A DNA stretch of 64,000 nucleotides. Origin: Rhodopirellula bahusiensis (lineage in GTDB: Bacteria; Planctomycetota; Planctomycetia; Pirellulales; Pirellulaceae). The notes beneath the pieces are model-generated. The model saw only the letters and a program-made list of their open reading frames with translations, searched no databases and was not told the origin of the DNA. Location: positions 168,954 through 232,953 of the forward strand of contig NZ_NIZW01000012.1 in the NCBI RefSeq assembly GCF_002727185.1, read 5' to 3'. Of this stretch, positions 44,601 to 53,010 are shown piece by piece. Made by a program: the position numbers and the translations under genes. The first letter of the stretch is position 1; every line of letters starts with the position of its first letter.

Positions 44601-47600
44601 ACTGAGCCAATCGCATCGATTGCGTGTCGACTTCCAAATTGCCCCACTGAACAATCTCGCCGATCAATTGAGCCTTTTTGATACTATCGACGCCCAATTC
44701 GGCTTCTAGATCCGCGTCGAATTCGATCACTTCTGGATCGTATCCAGTTAGATCGACCACCAGATCGAACAGAAACGATCGGGCCGATCGGACACGGTCA
44801 TGCAGATTCGCTTCGGATGCCAAATCGGCCGCTTCGGTAACAACCGCTACCGGCTGAATCAGATCTGCCGCAGCATTGCCGTTCTGCAGGCCATTCAGAT
44901 GAGCCGTTCCATTGCCATTGATTGGTGGAACCGTCGGGGGGGTTTGATCCGAGGCAGTTGCCGCTGCCTGCAAGGTTGGCTTGAAATGGTCCTGCGGCTC
45001 GTCTTGCAACGTCTCCTGTTGTCGTCGACTTCGACGAGTCACATCGACCACTTCAAAAGCTGGTCGATCAGACTCAACCGTTCTTGGCTCTTCAGCGCCG
45101 GACTTCGTTGGTGTCGCAATCGCATTTCCAGCAACAGCCGAATCACGTGATGCGTCAACTGATTGGCCAAGTGATTCATAAGCCAAGTCGATCAGTTGTC
45201 GCTGACGAGATGGATCGCGACCGCGGTCATCGGCAGAGAGGCAAAGCACATGCGGAGCGACGGTCGCGCTGGCCAAACGTGTCAGCACGTTGTTCGGCCC
45301 GACTTCAACGAGCAACTCGCAACCGTCGTGAACCAAACGTTCGGTTGCACCACTGAAGCACACGGGACGCGTCAACTGCGTGACCAAGTTGTCAACGATG
45401 TCAGACGGCTCGGCCAAGTAACGATTCGAAACCGCCGACAAGAAAGCAAACCGTGGCGGACGTGCGTTCTGGCCCGTGAACCGAGCTCGCAACATCTCTT
45501 GAGCCGGCATCATCTCAGGCGTATGGAACGCGGCCGGCACAGGAATCACAACGGACGCCATCCCGCACGCAGCAAGCTGCTTTTTCGCGATGGCCATCTG
45601 ATCGGGGGAACCCGCGATCACAGTTTGTTGAGGCGAGTTGTGGTGCGAAATGGTGTAACGAACATCGGATCCTTGCAGGGCGGCATCCACGGCCGAAGGT
45701 GCTCCGCGAACGGACAGCAATTCACCGCGTTCTCGCGTGGTCATCACCACGCTATCACTTCGCGATTTGGCAAACTCGATTGCTTGTCGACTGGAAACGA
45801 CACCGGCACACCAGGCCGCGGTGCACTCACCAAAGCTGTGGCCGAGCACAACATCAGGACGCAATCCGCGACGCATCAACGAATCGGCAAACATTGACCC
45901 GACCGCCAACACCCAAGCCTGGGTCCACCAAACATCTCGACCAAGTTGTGAATCTGGATCATGCAAACGATCCGATACCGATGGCAATCCGAGTGACTTC
46001 AGGTCCTGATCGAACCCGTTTAAAAATGCTCGGCTGGCTGCGGAGTCATCGGTGTCCAACCATGTCGGAACGGCCGAGTACTGGGACCCTTGCCCCGGAA
46101 ACAGCCAACCAACGCGTGGATTCGCAAACTCGCTTGCACGATCATTCGGTAGCCAAACCCAACCATCTTGTTTCGCGAGAACGCCGGAAACGTTTTGTCG
46201 AACCGGGCCGGATAGTGCCGCCGATGCCGCAGCCGACATCTCAGTGTTGTCACTGCCCAACAACACCGCTCGACATGACATCACCGACGAGGACGTGAAC
46301 GACGAGACGAGACTTTCGCTGGCTGACTTCCCAGCGGCAATCTCAGTGAGCGCGGTCTGCAAAGCTTCCAACGATGCACACTGAAGACGAACAACGAGCG
46401 TTCTCGACGAGTCGTTGTTGGACTCATTCACCAAGGCCTCGGAACGAGACCGTTTCGGCGCAGAGGAAGTCGGCAGCGGTGTGGAAGCAAGGGAGGTCGA
46501 AATCAAAGCGGACTCGCCGGAAGACAAAGTGGACGACTCGTAGTTCATCTGGGGGGCGACACTATAATTGACACGATATCCGTCGTCGGCAACTTCACCG
46601 ATCGAGATTGAAACGTTGGAAGAATCCTTGCCGCTGAACGCGGGCGACAAAGTTGCCGCTATTGCGCGAACGATGCCCTGACCGCCACCCAAATGCCCGA
46701 TTTTGCCAACCAACTTTTGTGAAGAAATAAATCCAGGCACTTCGGAAAGACGAGCCGATTCAGCGCGAGCCGCCTCGACATCCCCCGCGAACGCCTCGGT
46801 CGGCTTGGACATCACACCCAAGATCGTTCGTCCTTGAGCCTTCGCATCGGACAATCGCTGCAGCGTCAGAACAGCGACACCTTCTCCCGGAATGATTTGT
46901 GATCCATCAGCAGGCAAGTCTTCTGGTTGGCCGGATGGCAAAAGCTGGTTCTTGTGAGAAAGCTGTTCGAAAGCGACCAGGTCCATGCCTCTTTGAGTCA
47001 CCCCGCATAAAGCCAGATCGATCGCACCGGAATGCAACTGCTCCATCGCTGTGATCAATGCCAAACCACCGGAAGCTTCATCGGCATCGACAGCGAACGC
47101 TCCGCCCATCAAGTCAAACGTTCGGGCAATTCGCGACGCAAGCGTGCTGGCCGTGAACCCGCCCGTTTCATCGAGAAGAGCTCCATACTTCGCAAGTGCG
47201 AGTTTGCGTAGCTCTTCGGCAGCAGACTCGGTTTTCGAATCATCCAAACCGATCGAAGCCAACGCGTGACCCAAGTGCTGAGCAATCTCAGGCAACCGCA
47301 AACCAATTTGCAACTCGTTGCTGAACTGACCGCCAAAGATCGTTCCCACGACCACGCCAACTCGCTCACGATCAATCGACCACTTTCCGCCATCAAACTC
47401 ATCCATCGCTTGGCGAACCGCCTCGATCAACATCAACTGAGCGGGGTTGGCATTAGCCACCATTTTCGGCGGAATGCGATAAGACTGCGCGTCGAATTTG
47501 AAATCTCGAACGTAACCACCGCGACAATGAAGCGTCGTGTAGCTCGATCGATTCGAATTCAACCCCATCCAAGATCCACTCTTCGGATCCACGACCCAGC

Positions 47601-50424
47601 GGCCTTCCGGTGGATCACTGATCGCGGATCGTCCGCCTTGCAGCAGTTCCTGAAACTCTTGAAGTGTTCCCGCACCCGGCAACACCACACCTCGCCCGAC
47701 AATCGCGATCGGTTCTTCGCTTCGCTTCTTCTGCGTAGTGAAAGGACGAGCGGAAGCCTTCTCTTCGATCACAGCGTGTGCATTCAATCCACCGATGCCA
47801 AACGCATTGACGGCGGCGACGCGACCACTGGAAGACGTTCGTTGTTGCCACGGTTCAACACGGTCCACGATTCGAACTGGTGAATCGCTCCAGTCGTGAC
47901 GTTCGGTCGGAATCGCGAAATTGATCGACGGAGGTATCTGGCCACGACGCATCGCCAGCAAACACTTCACCACCCCGACCAAACCGGCTGCTTCCAACAA
48001 GTGCCCCAGATTGCTTTTGACGCTTCCAATCGGCAGAGCACCTTGCGTGCTTGGAGTGTTTCGCAACAGCGAAGTCAAACTCTCCAGTTCAGTCGCGTCA
48101 CCGACCTGCGTGCTGGTCGCGTGACACTCCAAGTAATCTATGTTGAGCGGATCAGAATTCACCGCGCGCCGCATGGCCGTCTGCTGACCTTCGCTTCGCG
48201 GAGCCCAAAGGCCTTTCCCCTTTCCATCCGAAGCAACGCCAACACCTCGCAAGGTCGCCAAGACAGGAAGCCCACTGGCTTCCGCGACGCTTCGCCGTGC
48301 GACCACCACCGCGACGTAGCCTTCACTGCTGATCAACCCGCTCGCGCGGTTGTCGAATGGATAAGATCCGGTTTCGCTGCACGCACCTGACTGCGAGAAC
48401 AACGCCAAGTTGTCAACGTTGTTGAACGTTGCACCGCCAACGACCGCCAAATCCAATCGATTCGCATCGATCGCCGAGGCTGCATGCTGGAGCGCCAAAA
48501 GCGAAGACGAACAAGCCGCATCGATGACCTCGCGGCGGCCTTCGAACCCCATCAATCGAGCGGCCAACGACGCTGCCGAATAGGCGTTGAACGCTGGTGA
48601 ATGCCCTGGCTCGTACCGCGGCCGATCGCGACGAATCGCGGAGGAAACGGATGCTTTGATTTGCTCTCGTGAACCGCAATCAATGTGCTGCATCGACGGT
48701 ACTTGGTCCACCAATTCCATCGCGGTGTCGGCCATCGTCGCCATCGCGAGCGGCCCACCCAGTTCAGTTCCACCACTGTGTCCCACGAAAACGCCAGCAC
48801 GTACGGGATCGACCGACAACGCACGACTGGACTCGCCATGCATCGCCGAAGACGACGACAAACTACCGACTCCGCTTGCCGTTTTCAGTGCCGCCACCGC
48901 GACCTGAGCAAACTGGCGGTGGGTCAAATCAAAGTCGCCGAGCGACTGAATGTCTCGCTCTACCGTGGCATCCAGTGGTGCGGGTGAGACACATCCACCG
49001 AGCTGTGTATAGGTTTTACCTGGAACGCCATGCTGCTTCGCAAAATACAGTTCTCTATTCAACCGATCTTCTGGCATCGGTGCAATCACCGAGCGACCTT
49101 CGAACAGCATGCTTTCAAATGCTCGCGCACTATCAACGCCGCCCGGCAGACGAACTTCGAAACCGCAAATCACACAGTCATCGGGATCGCCATTTTGCTG
49201 GGCTGACACTGGCTGAGTTTTGGTTTGCTGTGTCGATGATGGTTGCTTCGCCACCTTGGGTGCCCTCGCCGGAACCGCCGACCAGTTGCCAATCATCTGC
49301 AGCAACTTATCCCTGCCGATCTCGGGCGTATCATCCAAATGGGTTGTCGCGATCACATCGTCAATGTTCGCTCGATCGAACACTGGATCGTCACGAAAAT
49401 ACGGCAAGAACGTTTTCACGAACGGATCCGCCATCTGATCCAACTCTTCACGCTGAGTGGAACCTCCACTAGCAGTTTGCTGATCAAGTTGCCTCGGTCG
49501 CTTCAACCGCCCCGGCTTTCGCGTCTCCAGCCATTTCGTCGTGGCGGAATGAAACGCGGCGTCCAGCGATTTGATGGCGGTGCCATCACGGGTCGTCAGA
49601 TGATACGTCCGGCCGTGCAATCGTGGTGTGCTCATCACCTTGCAAATCGCTCGAGCGATCCAGTCGACGTCGACAATGTTCTTTCGTTCGCTTCCGGAAA
49701 AGCCCAAGTCATGGAACCACTGACCATCTTCCGGCAAGCCAAATCTCGACGCCAACATCTGGTACATCGAGAATGCACCATAGATTGTTCGATCGCCTGA
49801 GACGGGCGACAGTCCCGTCCGGTCAATCACAATCGATGGACGATAAACGGTCAGGTTCGACCCACCAAACGCTTCTCGAACAATGCCTTCCGCGATCAGC
49901 TTGCTTCGTTCGTAGTCGTTTGCAAACGACTGGCCCGTGTCGCCTTCGGATTCCTTCACACGTCCCGAACGCGTGCCGCAAACATAGGCGGTGGAGACAT
50001 GATGCAACTGCGTGATCCCAACTGCGTTGCAGAACGCCACGACCTCGCGGGTTCCGTCAACGTTGGTTCGATAAGGTTCGTTATCGCCCGCTGGATCGGC
50101 GGGCAAGAAACTCAGGCTCGCCGCACTATGCAGCATTCGATCACAGTTGGCCCTCACCCACTGGATCGACTCCTCCGACAATCCCAATCGGCGCTGGTTC
50201 AAGTCGCCTTCTAAAACTCTGGGCCGCGGCAGCGACACTTGCCACGCTTGTTCGAATCGCTCCAGGATTTGGTCAATGCGTTGTTCAGCCGTTTGCTTCC
50301 CTTTGCCTCGGACCAGGACCGCGCATTCGATTCGCGCCCTCAACAACTCAGCAACCACGTAAGAGCCAAGCATTCCGCTGGCTCCCGTGATCAAGGGCAT
50401 TCGTCGGTAGGGCGAGTGGGACAT
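41617..50424 (-). CDS. Giant iterative type I polyketide / PUFA-synthase-like protein
   Basis: A 2935-aa assembly enzyme. Domain order: NAD-binding_4/extended SDR (10-290; GASGMLGSY and Y171-x3-K175), KS1 (415-890; Cys638, His768, His808), degenerate KS2 (905-1290; Cys replaced by Glu1116), AT (1435-1730; GQGSQ, Ser1530 in GHSFGE, His1634), two ACPs (Ser1914 in GVDSIKKA, Ser2025 in GIDSIKRA), KR (2340-2620; GGGRGITA, Tyr2534), DH (2660-2935; H2669-x3-G-x4-P, Asp2850). There is no ER or TE. The tandem ACPs and paired KS resemble PUFA and glycolipid synthases. It is the first gene of an operon with a Rieske oxygenase and FabL-like ER. The product is probably a reduced or unsaturated long acyl chain. 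Confidence 0.93.
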   Translation of the reverse strand: MSHSPYRRMPLITGASGMLGSYVVAELLRARIECAVLVRGKGKQTAEQRIDQILERFEQAWQVSLPRPRVLEGDLNQRRLGLSEESIQWVRANCDRMLHSAASLSFLPADPAGDNEPYRTNVDGTREVVAFCNAVGITQLHHVSTAYVCGTRSGRVKESEGDTGQSFANDYERSKLIAEGIVREAFGGSNLTVYRPSIVIDRTGLSPVSGDRTIYGAFSMYQMLASRFGLPEDGQWFHDLGFSGSERKNIVDVDWIARAICKVMSTPRLHGRTYHLTTRDGTAIKSLDAAFHSATTKWLETRKPGRLKRPRQLDQQTASGGSTQREELDQMADPFVKTFLPYFRDDPVFDRANIDDVIATTHLDDTPEIGRDKLLQMIGNWSAVPARAPKVAKQPSSTQQTKTQPVSAQQNGDPDDCVICGFEVRLPGGVDSARAFESMLFEGRSVIAPMPEDRLNRELYFAKQHGVPGKTYTQLGGCVSPAPLDATVERDIQSLGDFDLTHRQFAQVAVAALKTASGVGSLSSSSAMHGESSRALSVDPVRAGVFVGHSGGTELGGPLAMATMADTAMELVDQVPSMQHIDCGSREQIKASVSSAIRRDRPRYEPGHSPAFNAYSAASLAARLMGFEGRREVIDAACSSSLLALQHAASAIDANRLDLAVVGGATFNNVDNLALFSQSGACSETGSYPFDNRASGLISSEGYVAVVVARRSVAEASGLPVLATLRGVGVASDGKGKGLWAPRSEGQQTAMRRAVNSDPLNIDYLECHATSTQVGDATELESLTSLLRNTPSTQGALPIGSVKSNLGHLLEAAGLVGVVKCLLAMRRGQIPPSINFAIPTERHDWSDSPVRIVDRVEPWQQRTSSSGRVAAVNAFGIGGLNAHAVIEEKASARPFTTQKKRSEEPIAIVGRGVVLPGAGTLQEFQELLQGGRSAISDPPEGRWVVDPKSGSWMGLNSNRSSYTTLHCRGGYVRDFKFDAQSYRIPPKMVANANPAQLMLIEAVRQAMDEFDGGKWSIDRERVGVVVGTIFGGQFSNELQIGLRLPEIAQHLGHALASIGLDDSKTESAAEELRKLALAKYGALLDETGGFTASTLASRIARTFDLMGGAFAVDADEASGGLALITAMEQLHSGAIDLALCGVTQRGMDLVAFEQLSHKNQLLPSGQPEDLPADGSQIIPGEGVAVLTLQRLSDAKAQGRTILGVMSKPTEAFAGDVEAARAESARLSEVPGFISSQKLVGKIGHLGGGQGIVRAIAATLSPAFSGKDSSNVSISIGEVADDGYRVNYSVAPQMNYESSTLSSGESALISTSLASTPLPTSSAPKRSRSEALVNESNNDSSRTLVVRLQCASLEALQTALTEIAAGKSASESLVSSFTSSSVMSCRAVLLGSDNTEMSAAASAALSGPVRQNVSGVLAKQDGWVWLPNDRASEFANPRVGWLFPGQGSQYSAVPTWLDTDDSAASRAFLNGFDQDLKSLGLPSVSDRLHDPDSQLGRDVWWTQAWVLAVGSMFADSLMRRGLRPDVVLGHSFGECTAAWCAGVVSSRQAIEFAKSRSDSVVMTTRERGELLSVRGAPSAVDAALQGSDVRYTISHHNSPQQTVIAGSPDQMAIAKKQLAACGMASVVIPVPAAFHTPEMMPAQEMLRARFTGQNARPPRFAFLSAVSNRYLAEPSDIVDNLVTQLTRPVCFSGATERLVHDGCELLVEVGPNNVLTRLASATVAPHVLCLSADDRGRDPSRQRQLIDLAYESLGQSVDASRDSAVAGNAIATPTKSGAEEPRTVESDRPAFEVVDVTRRSRRQQETLQDEPQDHFKPTLQAAATASDQTPPTVPPINGNGTAHLNGLQNGNAAADLIQPVAVVTEAADLASEANLHDRVRSARSFLFDLVVDLTGYDPEVIEFDADLEAELGVDSIKKAQLIGEIVQWGNLEVDTQSMRLAQFASLNDILQLVGDPASCDEVESVSAVENACGKDVPCSPDSDEDATATSESLRRLMIDLVVDQTGYDEDIIDMDADLEGELGIDSIKRAQLLGELEQQYELQSLRESNLKLSDFPTLSSIHAFVMDQIDQPADEKKNASLNPSPGSVKATTQAPATGTHRFVMRMKSASRRDGMPVMPRLNGAALILGTNPVADALENRCRMAGVPVHRIAAQLTLSDLDSELDRIWSIDATPHLFLATPHDDAACWSALDTASWKRRHSDALAIPYRVCQRWMQQTIDEGRMAEASLVTTLKLGGGFGFDAMSESVQTSEQIQGRSAESGGLAGLTKAMLIEAWMRGFRDTPMLVVDQIDGASPDQLVDGVFRELAVPSYDEEVAVAGEQRLATVAQYRPLDLASPANQITRGGTWIVAGGGRGITAMTAIALAERHGLKLHLLGMAPVPEIDPSMREHARRDRADLRRVMMGKIQKEGGNPVKTWRQLEKAIEIDLTLQACRERSIEATYHSVNVSDSNAVENVVAKIRSMDGAIHGVIQGAGSGQDARFDRKRPDKVAQCFSAKVDGTIALASATQADPLEYFIGYGSISGRFGANGHTDYSAANDMLAKLIGRLRQQRPETRCLTFHWHAWGDVGMATKPEAKLALDMIGMEFMPAEEGLQHFLNEVEHGGDEAEVLITDRRYVRKFFPAESSRVGNSLPGPSPMINPAERLIATSQDSFAVTLDPERDLFLKHHLVNGRPTLPFVMAIEMLAEAARFGTDQKVVRCRNVSATMPLKFMGDDSLAVELLRDPSELTRWSLVSDLRRRDGRLVQAQRPHFSAMIELGDDSVPVIAVGDTEVAETAVRYADETAPIYHGPSLQCLRSIGFANVNAGSSCDGLGKHPSAVGTIVAPSPAHLAGEARPLLGWVLSPATMDAVLYAAGMLAYHVSGRPSLPISFESIEIGRLPDPGEPLKVHVQWEGESSSRSAGDADGGLMSAVLVGQNQEMILRISGYQIGWLR

Positions 50425-50883
50425 GATGTGAACAGGGCTACGTCGAAACGCCCCTCAAGTGGCAGAAGTACAAATGTTTCGTATCGCCCAAGTTTATTCA
50501 CAGAATCCTCAGTGCAAATGTTGTGACACAAAAAGATGGCGTTGGCGCGATGCTCAAACCGTAAGATCCGAGTCAAAACGATCACGCTGCCTGTGCGGAT
50601 CATCTCGATTGACCGGACGGCCTCCTGAGCACGCGTGTTCTATCGATAAAGCCCGCCAAAACTTCTTCGCTTCGGTTCAGCTGGTTGCCGCCGCGTCTCA
50701 TTCGCCTCAACTGTCCACTCCATCGGACCGCGAATTTACCGTGAAAACCGCGTTTCTGATTTGGCGATACCACCTATTCTGACTAGGTTGATTGAGACGC
50801 GTGGAGGCGGCCCCACTTGATTTCGATCGATCGATTCGGCATTGCTTGACTCCCGATACCCTCTCTCAGCTAGATTCGCGACC
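50425..50883. other. Divergent intergenic region between PKS and radical SAM gene
   Basis: About 459 nt with no gene I can support. The region is unremarkable in composition. It should carry the PKS operon promoter (minus) and the radical SAM promoter (plus). A possible plus-strand promoter is listed separately. I found no strong palindrome. Confidence 0.5.
50846..50876 (+). promoter_or_regulatory. Weak candidate promoter of the radical SAM gene
   Basis: TTGACT (50846-50851) and TAGATT (50871-50876) are separated by 19 nt. This places a transcript start next to the ATG at 50884, implying a nearly leaderless mRNA. The spacer is longer than optimal and the -10 match is only 4 of 6, so confidence is low. 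Confidence 0.25.
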
Positions 50884-52647
50884 ATGCTTTCGACGTCCAA
50901 TCCGTCCCGGTTGCCATCAACCTCCAGACTGCCCGAGAGCCCGGATTCGCCCGTTCGTTGTTTGATGATCCAGCCCTGTTTCGAGCAAACGAACTATTGG
51001 AATTTCGTCGAGAGCGCCAAAGCAATCGGCGCCAAAGCGACCGCACCACCGCTTGGATTGATGACCGTCGCGGCGTTGCTACCTCAGGAATGGGAATTTC
51101 GAATTGCCGACCAAAACGTTGGCGAAGTCGACGAGTCCGATTGGCAGTGGGCTGATGTAATCTGCACGGGAGGCATGCTGCCTCAGCAACCCGGTATCTT
51201 GCAGTGGGTTGAACGAGCCAATGCGGAAGGCAAGTTCGTTGTCGTCGGTGGTCCGGACCCAACCAGCCAACCACAGATCTATCAAGACGCGGACGTCGTC
51301 ATCGTCGGCGAAGGCGAATTGACCATTCCGATGTGGTTGGATGCTTGGCGAGACGGCAACCCAAAGGGCCAATTTGAATCGCCACACAAACCCGACGTAA
51401 CAACCACGCCAACGCCACGTTTCGACCTGGTCGACTTCAACGACTACCTCCACGTCGGAGTGCAATCCTCGCGAGGCTGCCCGTACAACTGCGAGTTTTG
51501 CGACATCATCGAACTATTCGGCCGGCGACCACGCGTCAAAACGCCAGATCAATTTCTCGCCGAACTGCAAAAACTCTACGACTTGGGCTATCGAGGTTGG
51601 GTCGACTTCACGGACGACAACTTCATCGGCAATCGCAAACTGATCAAACCATTGCTCGTGGCTCTCAAGCAATGGAACGAAGATCACAACTACCCGTTTG
51701 TGTTCTCAACCGAAGCCAGCATCAACCTCGCGGACGACAAAGAACTGTTGGAGTTGATGCGTGACGTCCAGTTCCGATATGTCTTCCTCGGAATCGAATC
51801 ACCCGATGAAGAAACGTTGATTCACACCCAAAAACGAATCAACACGGTCCATCCAATCATCGACCGAGTTCGAACGATCTACGACCACGGCATCTCCGTC
51901 GCGGCTGGTTTGATCATCGGATTCGACACGGATAAACCGGGCACGGATGGTCCAATGATCCGCTTCATTCAAGAAAGCGGCATCACTCTCTCGATGGTTG
52001 GGCTGTTGTCAGCGCTGCCAAATACCCAACTCACTCGCCGCCTCGCGAAAGAACGCCGGCTCATCGATTCGGAACACAATTGGGTTCAAGATCCGACAGT
52101 GAACTACGAACTCCGAAGCGCGGAGTCAAAGGACCAAACGATCAGCGGGATGAACTTCATCACGACGCGGGATCGTGTGGAGATCTATCAAGAGCTTCGA
52201 AACATCATCGAAAACGTTTACTCACCACGAGCCTTCATGGACCGTGTGATCGACACAGCGGCGCGAATCAAGATCGTTAACAAGCACGTTCCCAACGCTT
52301 GGGAATTCCGCCGCATGTTCAAGGGGTTCCGGACCATCGCCTGGCGAATGCTTCGAGACAAACGCACGCGTTACCTCTATCTCCGCAACTTCGTCCGTGC
52401 GTCGCTGATGGGCCCGACCAAGTTCGAATACGCGCATACCGTCATGGGCAGTTTCCTGCACTTCGATTTGCAAACGCAGAAGATGCTTGATGCTCTCGAC
52501 GTCTCCATCGACTTCGCCAAGAACCACGCGACCTACCCAAGAAGCGTCGCGGACATGCCTGCGATCGCTTCAACAAACAACCTGCATCCTTTGCCACTTG
52601 CTCAGACCGACGGCTGCAGCCCCCAGACCGAAGACAAATCAATATGA
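50884..52647 (+). CDS. B12-binding radical SAM protein (DUF4070)
   Basis: A 587-aa enzyme; the frame opens at 50842 but ATG 50884 follows the candidate promoter. Residues about 30-165 are cobalamin-binding-like (ATAPPLGLMTVAALLP, GGPDPTSQPQIY). The radical SAM cluster is CPYNCEFCD with three Cys near residues 199-206. FTDDNFIGN, STEASINLADD and GIESPDEETL are further barrel motifs. The C-terminal DUF4070-like part is basic. Members perform methylations or complex rearrangements, for example in hopanoid and pigment pathways. Placement divergent to the PKS may link it to the lipid product, but it could be independent. Confidence 0.9.
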   Translation: MLSTSNPSRLPSTSRLPESPDSPVRCLMIQPCFEQTNYWNFVESAKAIGAKATAPPLGLMTVAALLPQEWEFRIADQNVGEVDESDWQWADVICTGGMLPQQPGILQWVERANAEGKFVVVGGPDPTSQPQIYQDADVVIVGEGELTIPMWLDAWRDGNPKGQFESPHKPDVTTTPTPRFDLVDFNDYLHVGVQSSRGCPYNCEFCDIIELFGRRPRVKTPDQFLAELQKLYDLGYRGWVDFTDDNFIGNRKLIKPLLVALKQWNEDHNYPFVFSTEASINLADDKELLELMRDVQFRYVFLGIESPDEETLIHTQKRINTVHPIIDRVRTIYDHGISVAAGLIIGFDTDKPGTDGPMIRFIQESGITLSMVGLLSALPNTQLTRRLAKERRLIDSEHNWVQDPTVNYELRSAESKDQTISGMNFITTRDRVEIYQELRNIIENVYSPRAFMDRVIDTAARIKIVNKHVPNAWEFRRMFKGFRTIAWRMLRDKRTRYLYLRNFVRASLMGPTKFEYAHTVMGSFLHFDLQTQKMLDALDVSIDFAKNHATYPRSVADMPAIASTNNLHPLPLAQTDGCSPQTEDKSI

Positions 52648-53010
52648 CGACGCAACGTTGCGAACGAACGATCAGCGACCACTGGCCGGTAATCAACCAA
52701 CCAGAAACTCGCGTCTCGCTGTTGGAACAGAATCAACCTGCAAATGCGTGTCATCTAAATTGCGACAACAGTATGCCTGACACAAGTGTCCGCTAAATCG
52801 ATTGCTCCAATCTGATCAAGCATTCCTCCTAAAGGAAATCAGCACACCTTTACAAAGAGTTGACGGGTCATCGACTTCGATCGAATTGAAACTGGAAGGA
52901 AGATACCTTTTTTCTGGGTCAACCCAATTACAATGCCAACCGTCCTGCCGCCAAACGAAAGGTGGCTGGAACACCCACTCATCTTGTTTGTTCACCTTGG
53001 CTAGCGTTTG
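52648..53010. other. Intergenic leader of the exopolysaccharide cluster
   Basis: About 363 nt between the radical SAM stop and the first exopolysaccharide gene. It contains two short inverted repeats, GACACAAGTGTC (52779-52790) and TGGGTCAACCCA (52915-52926), and an A+T-rich patch with TTTTTT near 52907. A regulated leader or promoter is likely, but no consensus site was found and no ORF is supported. Confidence 0.45.
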
